Shown here piece by piece: positions 1-5,679 of a stretch of DNA of 6,930 nucleotides. The position numbers were made by a program, and so were the translations under genes. The DNA lies in contig JBFFGE010000223.1 in the NCBI GenBank assembly GCA_041557595.1, positions 1-6,930 on the forward strand, in the 5' to 3' direction. Within the stretch, counting starts at the first letter, position 1. Every line of letters begins with the position of its first letter. The stretch is from JAOTYV01 sp041557595. GTDB lineage: Bacteria; Pseudomonadota; Alphaproteobacteria; UBA8366. The notes beneath the pieces were generated by a model. That model saw only the letters and a program-made list of their open reading frames with translations. It did no database searches and was not told where the DNA came from.

Positions 1-23
1 CCGCGCGTTGATTCAACGCGCGG
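1..23 (-). terminator. GC-rich perfect hairpin at the left edge, possible terminator of the TRAP operon
   Basis: Positions 1-11 (CCGCGCGTTGA) and 13-23 (TCAACGCGCGG) are exact reverse complements around a single central base. As RNA this gives a stem of about 10 bp with a tiny loop. It lies 118 bases beyond the dctM stop codon in the direction of dctM transcription, where a rho-independent terminator would fit. The T-tract that would confirm this would lie to the left of the window on the minus strand and cannot be seen. No T-run follows on the plus strand. It could also be a protein-binding palindrome or an intergenic repeat. The bases between it and dctM (24-141) hold nothing I can support as a gene. 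Confidence 0.42.
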
Positions 24-141
24 ACCACCTGCCGCTTTGGACGCATATGTATAATTGGCATCGACCCCATGGCGGAATAAAAGACAAGACGCCAATCAGT
101 CGACTCCGGATCAACCGGGACAACCTGTTGAGGCTCCACAC

Positions 142-1464
142 CTAGTTCCCATAGATGTATTTGGGTAGCCACAGCGCCAATTGTGGAAAGGAGATGATCA
201 ACGCCAGGCCAATCAATTGGATGACCATGAATTGCATCATGCCGAGATAGATGTCCTTCAAATCCCATTCGGGAATGACGCCTTTCAAGAAATAGGCGGA
301 TAAGGCGACCGGTGGCGAGAGCCACGCGGTTTGAAGATTGACTGCAACGATAATGCCGAACCAGGTGAGATCGAAGCCGAGCTTGACAATGACCGGCAAC
401 AGGATCGGCACGACGATGAGAACGATCGGCACCCACTCGAGCGGCCAACCCAGGACGAAGATCAGCGCCATGATCATGAGCAGAATGACCATCGGCGGCA
501 AATCCAGCGCCAGCATGTATTCCGACATCATCTGTGGCGTTCCGAGCCGCGAGAAGACCGCGCCGAAGAAATTCGACGCCGCGACAAGAATCAGAATGAG
601 CGCCGAAATCTCGAGCGTCTTGACCAGCGCTTCCTGCATCTTTTTCCAGGTCATTCGCCGATACGCAAGCGTCAGCAACAGCGCACCGATGGCGCCACAA
701 CCGGCGCCCTCGGTCGGCGTCGCGAGACCGAACAGGATGCTGCCGAGCGCCGAAAACACCAACGCAGCCGGCGGCACCAGGCCGAGGAAGAATTCGATGA
801 ATACTTCCCCCATGCTCCCCGCCCGCATATCTACGGGAAGTGCCGGGCCGAGTTCCGGGTTCATCCAACAACGCACCAAAGCGTATGCGGCATACAGGAA
901 CGCCATCAGGATGCCCGGAATAATCGCAGCGGCGAACAGATCCGTTACCGGCACTTCCAGTATCGGTCCCATGACAACCAGCATGATCGACGGCGGGATC
1001 AGAATGCCGAGCGTGCCACCCGCGGTAATGGTTCCCGCGGACAGCCGGACATCGTATTTCGAGACCTTCATCGACTTCGCCGCCATGATCCCGAGGATCG
1101 TGACGGAGGCGCCGACGATGCCGGTTGCGGCGGCGAAGATGGTGGAGACGAAAAGCACCGCGAGATAAAGCGACCCGCGAACCCGCGAGAGCATCAGCTG
1201 GACGGCGCTGAATAATCGTTCCATCAGGCCCGCCTGCTCCATGAGGATGCCCATGAAGATGAACAGCGGAACCGCCGCCAGCGTCTGTTCGAGCATGACC
1301 GAGGAAAACTGCAGGGTCATGAGATAGAAGACGAGCTGGCCGAAGCCCAGATAGCCGAACACCAACCCCAGGAAGATAAGCGTGAAGGCGATCGGGAATC
1401 CGACGAAAATGCCGAGGAACATGAAACCGAGAAGAATGATCCCGAGAATTTCGTTGCTTATCAT
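142..1464 (-). CDS. dctM: TRAP transporter large permease, DctM subunit
   Basis: Large membrane subunit of a tripartite ATP-independent periplasmic (TRAP) transporter. It drives uptake of an organic acid delivered by the periplasmic binding protein, using an ion gradient across the inner membrane. The product is 440 residues, normal for DctM, and almost entirely hydrophobic, with about a dozen membrane segments. Family hallmarks are the AGGTLGILIPPSIML stretch in the first half, the FGLATPTEGAGCGAIGA stretch in the second, and a later W(L)SPPVALSAYF-like segment. The start chosen is the ATG at 1464-1462, which overlaps the dctQ stop as ATGA; a GGTGG lies just upstream. An upstream start at 1587 in the same frame would add 41 residues of non-membrane sequence lying inside dctQ and is rejected. 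The stop is TAG. The ATGA overlap implies translational coupling with DctQ. The substrate cannot be assigned from this subunit. Confidence 0.95.
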   Translation of the reverse strand: MISNEILGIILLGFMFLGIFVGFPIAFTLIFLGLVFGYLGFGQLVFYLMTLQFSSVMLEQTLAAVPLFIFMGILMEQAGLMERLFSAVQLMLSRVRGSLYLAVLFVSTIFAAATGIVGASVTILGIMAAKSMKVSKYDVRLSAGTITAGGTLGILIPPSIMLVVMGPILEVPVTDLFAAAIIPGILMAFLYAAYALVRCWMNPELGPALPVDMRAGSMGEVFIEFFLGLVPPAALVFSALGSILFGLATPTEGAGCGAIGALLLTLAYRRMTWKKMQEALVKTLEISALILILVAASNFFGAVFSRLGTPQMMSEYMLALDLPPMVILLMIMALIFVLGWPLEWVPIVLIVVPILLPVIVKLGFDLTWFGIIVAVNLQTAWLSPPVALSAYFLKGVIPEWDLKDIYLGMMQFMVIQLIGLALIISFPQLALWLPKYIYGN

Positions 1465-2075
1465 ACCGGCCACCGATTTTTGGAAACCGCATAGAAGCTC
1501 TTGAGCAACTCCGAAACGCCCTGGATCGTCAGGAACAGGATGCCGACCGGCAGCGCCGAATTGATCGGGCCCAGATGCGGCATCCATGACGTCTGCATCG
1601 CCCGCTCCCCACGTTGCCAGGTTTCAAACGCGAATTCCGAGGCCACCCACAGGAAGAAGAGCATCGCCGGGAAATAGAACACGATGTAAAGAAAGGCGTC
1701 GACGAGGCCCTGGGTTCGCGGCGTCCAGTTGCGATAGAGGAAATCCGCGCGAATATGCACGCCGCGCAACAATGCGTATCCCGCGCCCAGCATGAACAGG
1801 GCGCCGTACAGCATGCGGCTTACGTCGAAGGCCCATACCGTCGGCGCGATGAAGAGGTAGCGGGCGAAAACTTCGTATACCATCGCACCGAACAGCGGCA
1901 CGGTCAGCCAGCAAACGGTCTGACCGACCCAGTAGCTGAACGTGTCGATGATGGTGATGATGCACGCCATCCAGGGCGCCATGTCGTCTGGAAGATTGCC
2001 GGGATCGCCGGACCGCCGTTCGGCGATGAGTTCGTCGGCAATGTCGAGATTTTCCGGTTCGCCGGTTTCAGACAT
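1461..2075 (-). CDS. dctQ: TRAP transporter small permease, DctQ subunit
   Basis: Small membrane subunit of the TRAP transporter, which pairs with DctM to form the membrane complex. The 204-residue product has a polar acidic N-terminal tail of about 35 residues, then four hydrophobic segments typical of DctQ. The first two are separated by the characteristic VFARYLF...APTVWAFDVSRMLYGALFM region, and the loop GYALLRGVHIRADFLYRNW follows. It is at the long end for DctQ because of the N-terminal tail. The ATG at 2075-2073 is chosen because a purine-rich ribosome binding site (GGGGGAGAG, 2081-2089) sits 5 bases upstream. A GTG two codons earlier (2081) would fall inside that site. The stop TGA overlaps the dctM start by 4 bases (ATGA). 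It lies 169 bases downstream of dctP, in the usual P-Q-M order. Confidence 0.93.
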   Translation of the reverse strand: MSETGEPENLDIADELIAERRSGDPGNLPDDMAPWMACIITIIDTFSYWVGQTVCWLTVPLFGAMVYEVFARYLFIAPTVWAFDVSRMLYGALFMLGAGYALLRGVHIRADFLYRNWTPRTQGLVDAFLYIVFYFPAMLFFLWVASEFAFETWQRGERAMQTSWMPHLGPINSALPVGILFLTIQGVSELLKSFYAVSKNRWPV

Positions 2076-2168
2076 TCTCACTCTCCCCCGGGATCAATCC
2101 AGCCCGCTTCCAACGCGAACCGTCGTCCCCCGACAGGCGCCTAGCCGCCGCTCACCAAGAACATGCCG

Positions 2169-2201
2169 CCGGACGGGGCTTGAAAATAAATCTCCGTCCG
2201 G
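2169..2201 (-). promoter_or_regulatory. Intercistronic stem-loop between dctP and dctQ
   Basis: CCGGACGG (2169-2176) and CCGTCCGG (2194-2201) are exact reverse complements separated by 17 A/T-rich bases, giving an 8-bp GC-rich stem. It lies in the 169-base gap between the dctP stop and the dctQ start. No T-run follows on the minus strand, so it does not look like a full terminator. Inference: a stem here could stabilise the upstream dctP message or attenuate read-through, so that the binding protein is made in excess over the membrane subunits. The rest of the gap (2076-2168 and 2202-2244) holds only the dctQ ribosome binding site; I see no gene there. Confidence 0.5.
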
Positions 2202-2244
2202 AAGACAAACACACATAACCAAACGGCTGCTCGCGACCGCTTGT

Positions 2245-3366
2245 CTATTTCTTCTTCAGTGAATTGGCGTATGCCATGCCAAGCTTCGCATTCGAGCTTT
2301 GCGATCCGGCCCAGAACGGGACCGCGATATTCGCGAAGGCTTTCTGCGAATCCCAGACCTTCTTGAAGAACGCGTTATTGGCCGAATTCTTTTCCAGAGT
2401 GGCCTTGGCTGCCGCCATGTACTCGGTGAAATAGTCGGCCGGCGTATCGTGCAGAATCACGCCATGTTTTTCGGTGAGTTCCTTGAGCGCCTTTCCGTTC
2501 TCGTAGATGCGATAGCTGATCGAACGCATCAGGGACGCATCCGCGGCGACCTGCATCGCGCGCTGCTGGTGCGGCGTCATGCTCTTCCAGACATCGCCGT
2601 TAATGTACAGGTCGGCATTCACGACCACCTGATGCAGCCCCTGAAGATAGTAATGCTTCATGACCTTGTGGAAGCCCATGACCATGTCCGGCTTCGGACA
2701 GCACCATTCCGCCGCGTCGATCACGCCCTTTTCCAGCGCCGGCAGGATTTCGCCGCCGATCATCGCCACGGACGCAACGCCGATGTCCTTGTAAGTCTGG
2801 CCGGGAATGCCCGGCGGCGTGCGGAAACGGTACTTGCGCATGTCCGCCATGCTGTTGATCGGTTCCTTGAACCAGCCGAGCGCTTCCGGGCCGACAGGCT
2901 GCAGCATCAGCCCCTTGATGTTCATGCCCATCTCTTTCCAGAGTTGGTCGTAGAGCTCGCGACCGCCGCCATACATGAACCACGAAATCCAGGCGATGTT
3001 ATCGATACCCACGCCGGCGCCGGCAACCGGCGAACCGAACAGCATTGCCGCTGGATGATAGCCGGACCAGTAATGCGTCTAGGCGAACCCGCCTTCGATC
3101 AATCCCTTGTTGACCGCATCGAGCGTTTGCTTGGCGCCGACGACCGCGCCCTGCGTCAAGACTTCAATGGTGACCGTGCCGTTGGTGAGCGCGGAGACGT
3201 TGTCGCCGAAATCCTTGAGCATGACGATTTCATCGGCCTTCGTCGGAATCACCGATTGAATTCGAATTTTTATGTTTTTCGCATGAGACGGCGTCGCCGT
3301 AACGACGATCGCCACCGATAGGATCGCGGCCGCGACGCCGGCCATGACCATTTTCAACTTAAACAT
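2245..3366 (-). pseudogene. dctP: TRAP transporter substrate-binding protein DctP, interrupted by an in-frame TAG at codon 96
   Basis: Periplasmic solute-binding subunit (DctP/TakP-like) of the TRAP system. Read through, it would be 373 residues, a normal length. The start ATG (3366-3364) has a strong GGGAGG site 8 bases upstream. Residues 1-29 form a clear signal peptide (Lys-rich start, hydrophobic core, cleavage after SHA). At codon 96 (3081-3079) the frame meets TAG, after IEGGFA. It continues without any frame change as THYWSGYHPAAMLFGSP, which is typical DctP sequence. The second part keeps the Arg-rich KYRFRTPPG motif (about residues 178-186) and an AAEW...KPD segment (about 218-227). 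This resembles binding proteins for 2-oxoacids and related acids. An isolated downstream fragment (ATG at 3045) has no ribosome site and no signal peptide, so it would not rescue export. A real nonsense mutation (for example TGG or CAG to TAG), a sequence error or suppression are the options. The natural end codon is also TAG. Confidence 0.85.
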
Positions 3367-3370
3367 GGAA

Positions 3371-3384
3371 TATACCTCCCTAGG
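3371..3384 (-). promoter_or_regulatory. Ribosome binding site of dctP
   Basis: On the minus strand the sequence CTAGGGAGGTATATTCC directly precedes the dctP ATG. GGGAGG is a strong Shine-Dalgarno match about 8 bases from the start. This fixes the dctP start at 3366 and shows that translation initiation is intact even though the gene carries a premature stop. Confidence 0.8.
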
Positions 3385-3393
3385 TTGTTGTTA

Positions 3394-3413
3394 ATGCGCA
3401 TTTTTATGCGCAT
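3394..3413. promoter_or_regulatory. Tandem ATGCGCAT palindromes upstream of dctP, candidate operator or 5' leader hairpin
   Basis: Two copies of the self-complementary octamer ATGCGCAT (3394-3401 and 3406-3413) flank TTTT, so the 20 bases are both a direct and an inverted repeat. They sit 28-47 bases upstream of the dctP ATG. As DNA this is a plausible operator for a dimeric or tetrameric regulator with a 12-base repeat spacing. As dctP leader RNA it would form an 8-bp stem with an AAAA loop close to the ribosome site. No T-run follows in either direction, so it is not a terminator. The regulator is unknown and none is encoded in the window. Confidence 0.5.
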
Positions 3414-3512
3414 GGCCGCAGCATGACCTTGCGCCAGTTCCCCGTTAACACCGCCCTAATCCCCCGAAATCCGAATTCTTCCGCATGGATGGACTAACAA
3501 ATCGATGCTAAA

Positions 3513-3531
3513 ATGAAACTTTCAGTCTCAT
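3513..3531. promoter_or_regulatory. 19-bp near-perfect dyad, candidate operator in the gap before dctP
   Basis: ATGAAACT (3513-3520) and AGTCTCAT (3524-3531) are reverse complements at 7 of 8 positions around a 3-base centre. The spacing and size suit a GntR- or LacI-type regulator dimer. It lies in the 229-base gap between the GMC gene stop (3596) and the dctP start (3366), about 147 bases upstream of dctP, where a promoter for the TRAP operon should be. I could not pick convincing -35/-10 hexamers nearby. No gene and no clear terminator for the GMC gene is seen in this gap. Confidence 0.35.
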
Positions 3532-3595
3532 GCTGGCAATAATGCGAAGACAGCGCAAGCCGGAAGGTGACGGGTGGCAAAAGAATACCGGACGC

Positions 3596-5230
3596 CTAAC
3601 CCGCATCCTGCAAGATCATCTCGGAAGCTTTTTCACCGATCATGATGGCCGGCGCATTGGTGTTTCCCGATACCAGCGTCGGCATGATCGAGGCATCGAC
3701 GACGCGCAGCCGCTCGATGCCATGCACGCGCAGCCGGTCATCGACCACGGCCATCGGGTCGCTGCCCATCTTGCAGGTGCCCACGGGATGATAGATGGTC
3801 ACACCGGTGTCGCGCGCATAGGCTAGCAACTCATCATCGGTCCGGGCCGCGGGACCGGGCCGCATCTCATCGGCGATATAACCCGACAACGCGTCGGTCC
3901 CGGCAATTTGACGCGACATCCGCATGCCGCCGACCACGGTCGCCCGATCGATTGGGGTCGCCAGATAATTCGGATGGATTGCAGGATGCGCCGCCGGATC
4001 GCCCGATTTCACGACAAGGCGGCCACGGCTTTCCGGCCGAAGCTGACAGACCGACACGGTAAACGCCGAGAACTTGTGCAGCCCGTCGCCCGGCTTGTCG
4101 GCGCTCAAGGGCTGGATGTGAAATTGAATGTCCGGCGTCGCCAATTCGGGACGCGTCTTGGCAAAGACGCAAATCTGGCTCGCCCCCATGCTCAACGGAC
4201 CGGTCCTTCGGATCAGGTACTCGACGCCCATCATCATCTTTCGCAACGGATTACGGACCTGATCGTTGAGCGTGAGCGGCAGTTTGGTTCGATAGATCAG
4301 CCGAACCTGAAGATGGTCCTGCAAATTCCTGCCGACGCCGGCCAGCGCGTGATGTACCGGTATGCCGGCGCTCTGCAAATCTTCGCCCGCGCCGATGCCG
4401 GACAGTTGCAGTATTTGCGGCGATCCGATCGCTCCTGCCGACAATATCATTTCACCCGATGCATGCGCCTCATGCGGTACGCCGTCGACGCTATAGGCAA
4501 TGCCCGATGCGCGAGTGCCGTCGAACAAGAGCCGATGCGCGAGTGCATGGGTGACAATTTTTAGATTGGGCCGTTTACGCCGAACCGGATGGAGATAGGC
4601 CACCGCCGCGCTGCAGCGCCGGCCGTTGCGGGCGGTGAGCTGGACGTACCCGGCGCCTTCCTGGTTTGCCCCGTTGAAGTCGTCGGTTTCGGGGACGCCG
4701 ATTTCGACGGCGCCCTTGATATAGGCATCGCAAATTTCCCGGCGGATACGGATATCCTCAACCGACAACGGCCCGCCCGTTCCGTGAAATTCGTCCGCAC
4801 CGCGGCGCTGATCCTCGGAGCGGCGGAAATAGGGCAAGACCTCCTCAAACGACCACCCGGAATTGCCGAGTTGCCGCCAGTGGTCATAGTCCTCCGCCTG
4901 ACCGCGTATATAGAGAAGCCCGTTGATCGAGCTGGATCCCCCCAGCACCCGCCCGCGCGGCCATTGAATACTGCGGCGGTTCAACCCCGGATCCGGCTCC
5001 GTCTCGTAACACCAATCCGTCTTCGGATTGTGCATGGTCTTGAAATATCCGACGGGGATATGAATCCACGGATTGGTGTCGCGGCCGCCGGCTTCCAGCA
5101 AAAGGACCTTGTTTTTCGGATTCGCGGAAAGTCGATTGGCGAGAACGCATCCCGCCGATCCCGCGCCGACAATGACGTATGTGAAGGAATTGCCCTGCCC
5201 CGGCACCGCGTCCGCCCCCTTGGATCGCAT
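3596..5230 (-). CDS. GMC-family FAD-dependent oxidoreductase (choline/alcohol dehydrogenase-like)
   Basis: Flavin-dependent dehydrogenase of the glucose-methanol-choline family, which oxidises a primary or secondary alcohol to an aldehyde or ketone with FAD. The 544-residue product is of family length. The ADP-binding fold starts at residues 18-28 (YVIVGAGSAGC, GxGxxG at 22/24/27), with the ribose-binding Glu in LLLEAGG at about 46. GMC signature 1 lies at about 92-110 (PRGRVLGGSSSING) and signature 2 is GAIGSPQILQLSGIG. The catalytic His is in YHPVGTCKMG at about 481, paired with Asn in SGNTNAPA at about 525. No signal peptide is seen, so it is cytoplasmic or membrane-associated. The ATG at 5230 is chosen because the FAD motif follows at the usual distance. 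A TTG at 5254 would add 8 residues; neither start has an ideal ribosome site. Its nearest relatives include BetA- and AlkJ-like enzymes, but the substrate is not fixed by sequence. It lies upstream of the TRAP genes on the same strand, so it may oxidise the imported compound or a derivative (inference). Confidence 0.95.
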   Translation of the reverse strand: MRSKGADAVPGQGNSFTYVIVGAGSAGCVLANRLSANPKNKVLLLEAGGRDTNPWIHIPVGYFKTMHNPKTDWCYETEPDPGLNRRSIQWPRGRVLGGSSSINGLLYIRGQAEDYDHWRQLGNSGWSFEEVLPYFRRSEDQRRGADEFHGTGGPLSVEDIRIRREICDAYIKGAVEIGVPETDDFNGANQEGAGYVQLTARNGRRCSAAVAYLHPVRRKRPNLKIVTHALAHRLLFDGTRASGIAYSVDGVPHEAHASGEMILSAGAIGSPQILQLSGIGAGEDLQSAGIPVHHALAGVGRNLQDHLQVRLIYRTKLPLTLNDQVRNPLRKMMMGVEYLIRRTGPLSMGASQICVFAKTRPELATPDIQFHIQPLSADKPGDGLHKFSAFTVSVCQLRPESRGRLVVKSGDPAAHPAIHPNYLATPIDRATVVGGMRMSRQIAGTDALSGYIADEMRPGPAARTDDELLAYARDTGVTIYHPVGTCKMGSDPMAVVDDRLRVHGIERLRVVDASIMPTLVSGNTNAPAIMIGEKASEMILQDAG

Positions 5231-5234
5231 AATT

Positions 5235-5255
5235 ATTGAGACAACTCTTCTCAAT
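5235..5255. promoter_or_regulatory. 21-bp dyad ATTGAGA-N7-TCTCAAT before the GMC gene, candidate operator
   Basis: ATTGAGA (5235-5241) and TCTCAAT (5249-5255) are perfect 7-base inverted arms around 7 bases. The site ends 5 bases from the GMC gene ATG at 5230, so a bound protein would block initiation, or the transcript would carry the dyad in its leader. It is a candidate site for a local regulator. The half-site TGAGAC also occurs in the dyad at 3513-3531 on the opposite strand, which hints at shared control of the GMC and TRAP genes, though the two dyads differ in length. Confidence 0.42.
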
Positions 5256-5349
5256 TTTGTGCCTGTAAGCGGGAGATTAGCAATCTGGCGTAGTGCCGCA
5301 ACACAAGAATGGCGGCGCCGGTTCGATGCTGCTCTATCTTTGTAGATTC

Positions 5350-5393
5350 GATCAACCTGCCTTTAATTGATTCCAATTAAAGGCAGGTTGATC
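5350..5393 (-). terminator. Perfect 20-bp inverted repeat at the end of the selenoprotein gene, probable transcript-end hairpin
   Basis: Positions 5350-5369 and 5374-5393 are exact 20-base reverse complements with a 4-base loop (ATTC on the plus strand). The repeat begins at the last base of the selenoprotein gene's TAG stop, so the transcript would end in a very stable hairpin. The loop-proximal part is A/T-rich and the middle is GC-rich. No T-tract follows on the minus strand (GAATCTACAAAG), so it is not a textbook intrinsic terminator. It may act as a terminator, protect the 3' end, or be a small repeat element. The rest of the gap (5231-5349) holds the GMC leader and no gene. Confidence 0.55.
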
Positions 5394-5611
5394 TAGCCGG
5401 CGACGAGCGCTCTCACCTCGTCGTCGCTGGGGAAAACCCCGACGTCCTTTTTCGAGAACACCAGGACGCCATCGATGGTGATGTCGAAGACGCCGCCACC
5501 GCCGCGCACCAGCTCGATTTCTGCATCGGCGTTTTCAAGGATCAGGTCCCGCGCACGGCGGGCCCTAGGCTCGTAGTTTCAAACGCCGCAATATTCGATT
5601 CGAATTTCCAT
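5393..5611 (-). CDS. SelW-like selenoprotein of the Rdx (SelT/SelW/SelH) family, Sec encoded by in-frame TGA
   Basis: Small thioredoxin-fold redox protein of 72 residues, the usual size for bacterial SelW-like proteins. The frame starts at the ATG 5611-5609 (MEIRIEYCGV), meets TGA at codon 11 (5581-5579), and continues without a frame change to TAG at 5395-5393. Read with selenocysteine, the motif is C8-G-V-U11, the CxxU redox site of this family, preceded by a beta strand ending in EY. Downstream are family-typical elements: an Arg-rich helix (EPRARRARDLILEN, about 14-27), a glycine turn (VRGGGGVFDI, 35-44), and FSKKDVGVFPS (52-62) before a C-terminal helix. A suitable SECIS-like hairpin follows the UGA. 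No strong ribosome site is seen; AAGGAAGG lies about 20 bases upstream. Family members are thiol/selenol oxidoreductases of poorly known function. The alternative is a Cys codon mutated to a stop, but the stop falling exactly at the Sec position makes that unlikely. Expression requires SelA, SelB, SelC and SelD elsewhere in the genome. Confidence 0.9.
5544..5566 (-). promoter_or_regulatory. Putative bacterial SECIS stem-loop within the selenoprotein gene
   Basis: On the minus strand, AGG-G-CCCGC (5566-5558) pairs with GCGGG-A-CCU (5552-5544). This gives a 5-bp upper stem, one G-A mismatch and a 3-bp lower stem around the five-base loop CGUGC. The loop begins 21 bases after the UGA. Bacterial SECIS elements lie in the coding region just after the UGA, with the apical loop usually about 16-37 nt away and a G in the first two loop positions; here G is the second loop base and is followed by U. 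SelB would bind this hairpin to deliver Sec-tRNA. The assignment rests on position and shape; compensatory changes in homologues have not been tested. Confidence 0.65.
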
Positions 5612-5647
5612 GATCTTGCTTAAATGGGCCGCCTTCCTTCAAGATCA
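5611..5647. promoter_or_regulatory. Divergent intergenic dyad TGATCTTG-N21-CAAGATCA
   Basis: TGATCTTG (5611-5618) and CAAGATCA (5640-5647) are exact 8-base inverted arms 21 bases apart. They lie in the short gap between the divergent selenoprotein and GlcG-like genes, and the left arm touches the selenoprotein start codon. Centre-to-centre spacing is about 29 bases, near three helical turns, which suits two half-sites on one DNA face. It is a candidate shared operator. The 68-base gap must hold both promoters, but I cannot assign hexamers with confidence. Confidence 0.33.
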
Positions 5648-5679
5648 AGACTGCCCGTTCACCCATTCAGGACGCCCTC

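Noticed and set aside
50..55. Perfect TATAAT hexamer on the plus strand near the left edge
   Set aside because: No acceptable -35 at 16-18 bases and no plus-strand gene downstream; it faces into antisense dctM.
331..1215. Long plus-strand open frames (294 and 276 codons) opposite dctM
   Set aside because: Low-complexity Arg/His/Asp/Gln-rich or Ser/Met-rich translations without family features, lying fully antisense to a clear DctM; they are a by-product of GC-rich codon use.
1465..1587. N-terminal extension of DctM to an upstream start
   Set aside because: The extra 41 residues are an out-of-frame reading of the dctQ 3' end and do not resemble DctM; the ATGA overlap start is normal for this operon.
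3045..3045. Separate downstream gene starting at the ATG at 3045
   Set aside because: No ribosome site and no signal peptide, and family-typical sequence (THYWSGYHPAA) lies in frame just upstream of this ATG, so it is the broken-off remainder of dctP.
3079..3081. Pyrrolysine or a reassigned UAG in dctP
   Set aside because: UAG terminates four other frames normally in this window, and the TRAP binding protein has no known pyrrolysine site.
2299..3321. 340-codon plus-strand open frame opposite dctP
   Set aside because: Arg/His/Asp-rich antisense shadow. Its length reflects dctP codon bias and does not support a gene; dctP has clear family motifs, a signal peptide and a ribosome site.
5350..5393. 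The 3' inverted repeat as a eukaryote- or archaea-style SECIS element
   Set aside because: Bacterial SECIS elements lie immediately after the UGA. This hairpin is fully paired, without the internal kink-turn bases of eukaryotic SECIS, and a suitable bacterial hairpin is present at 5544-5566.
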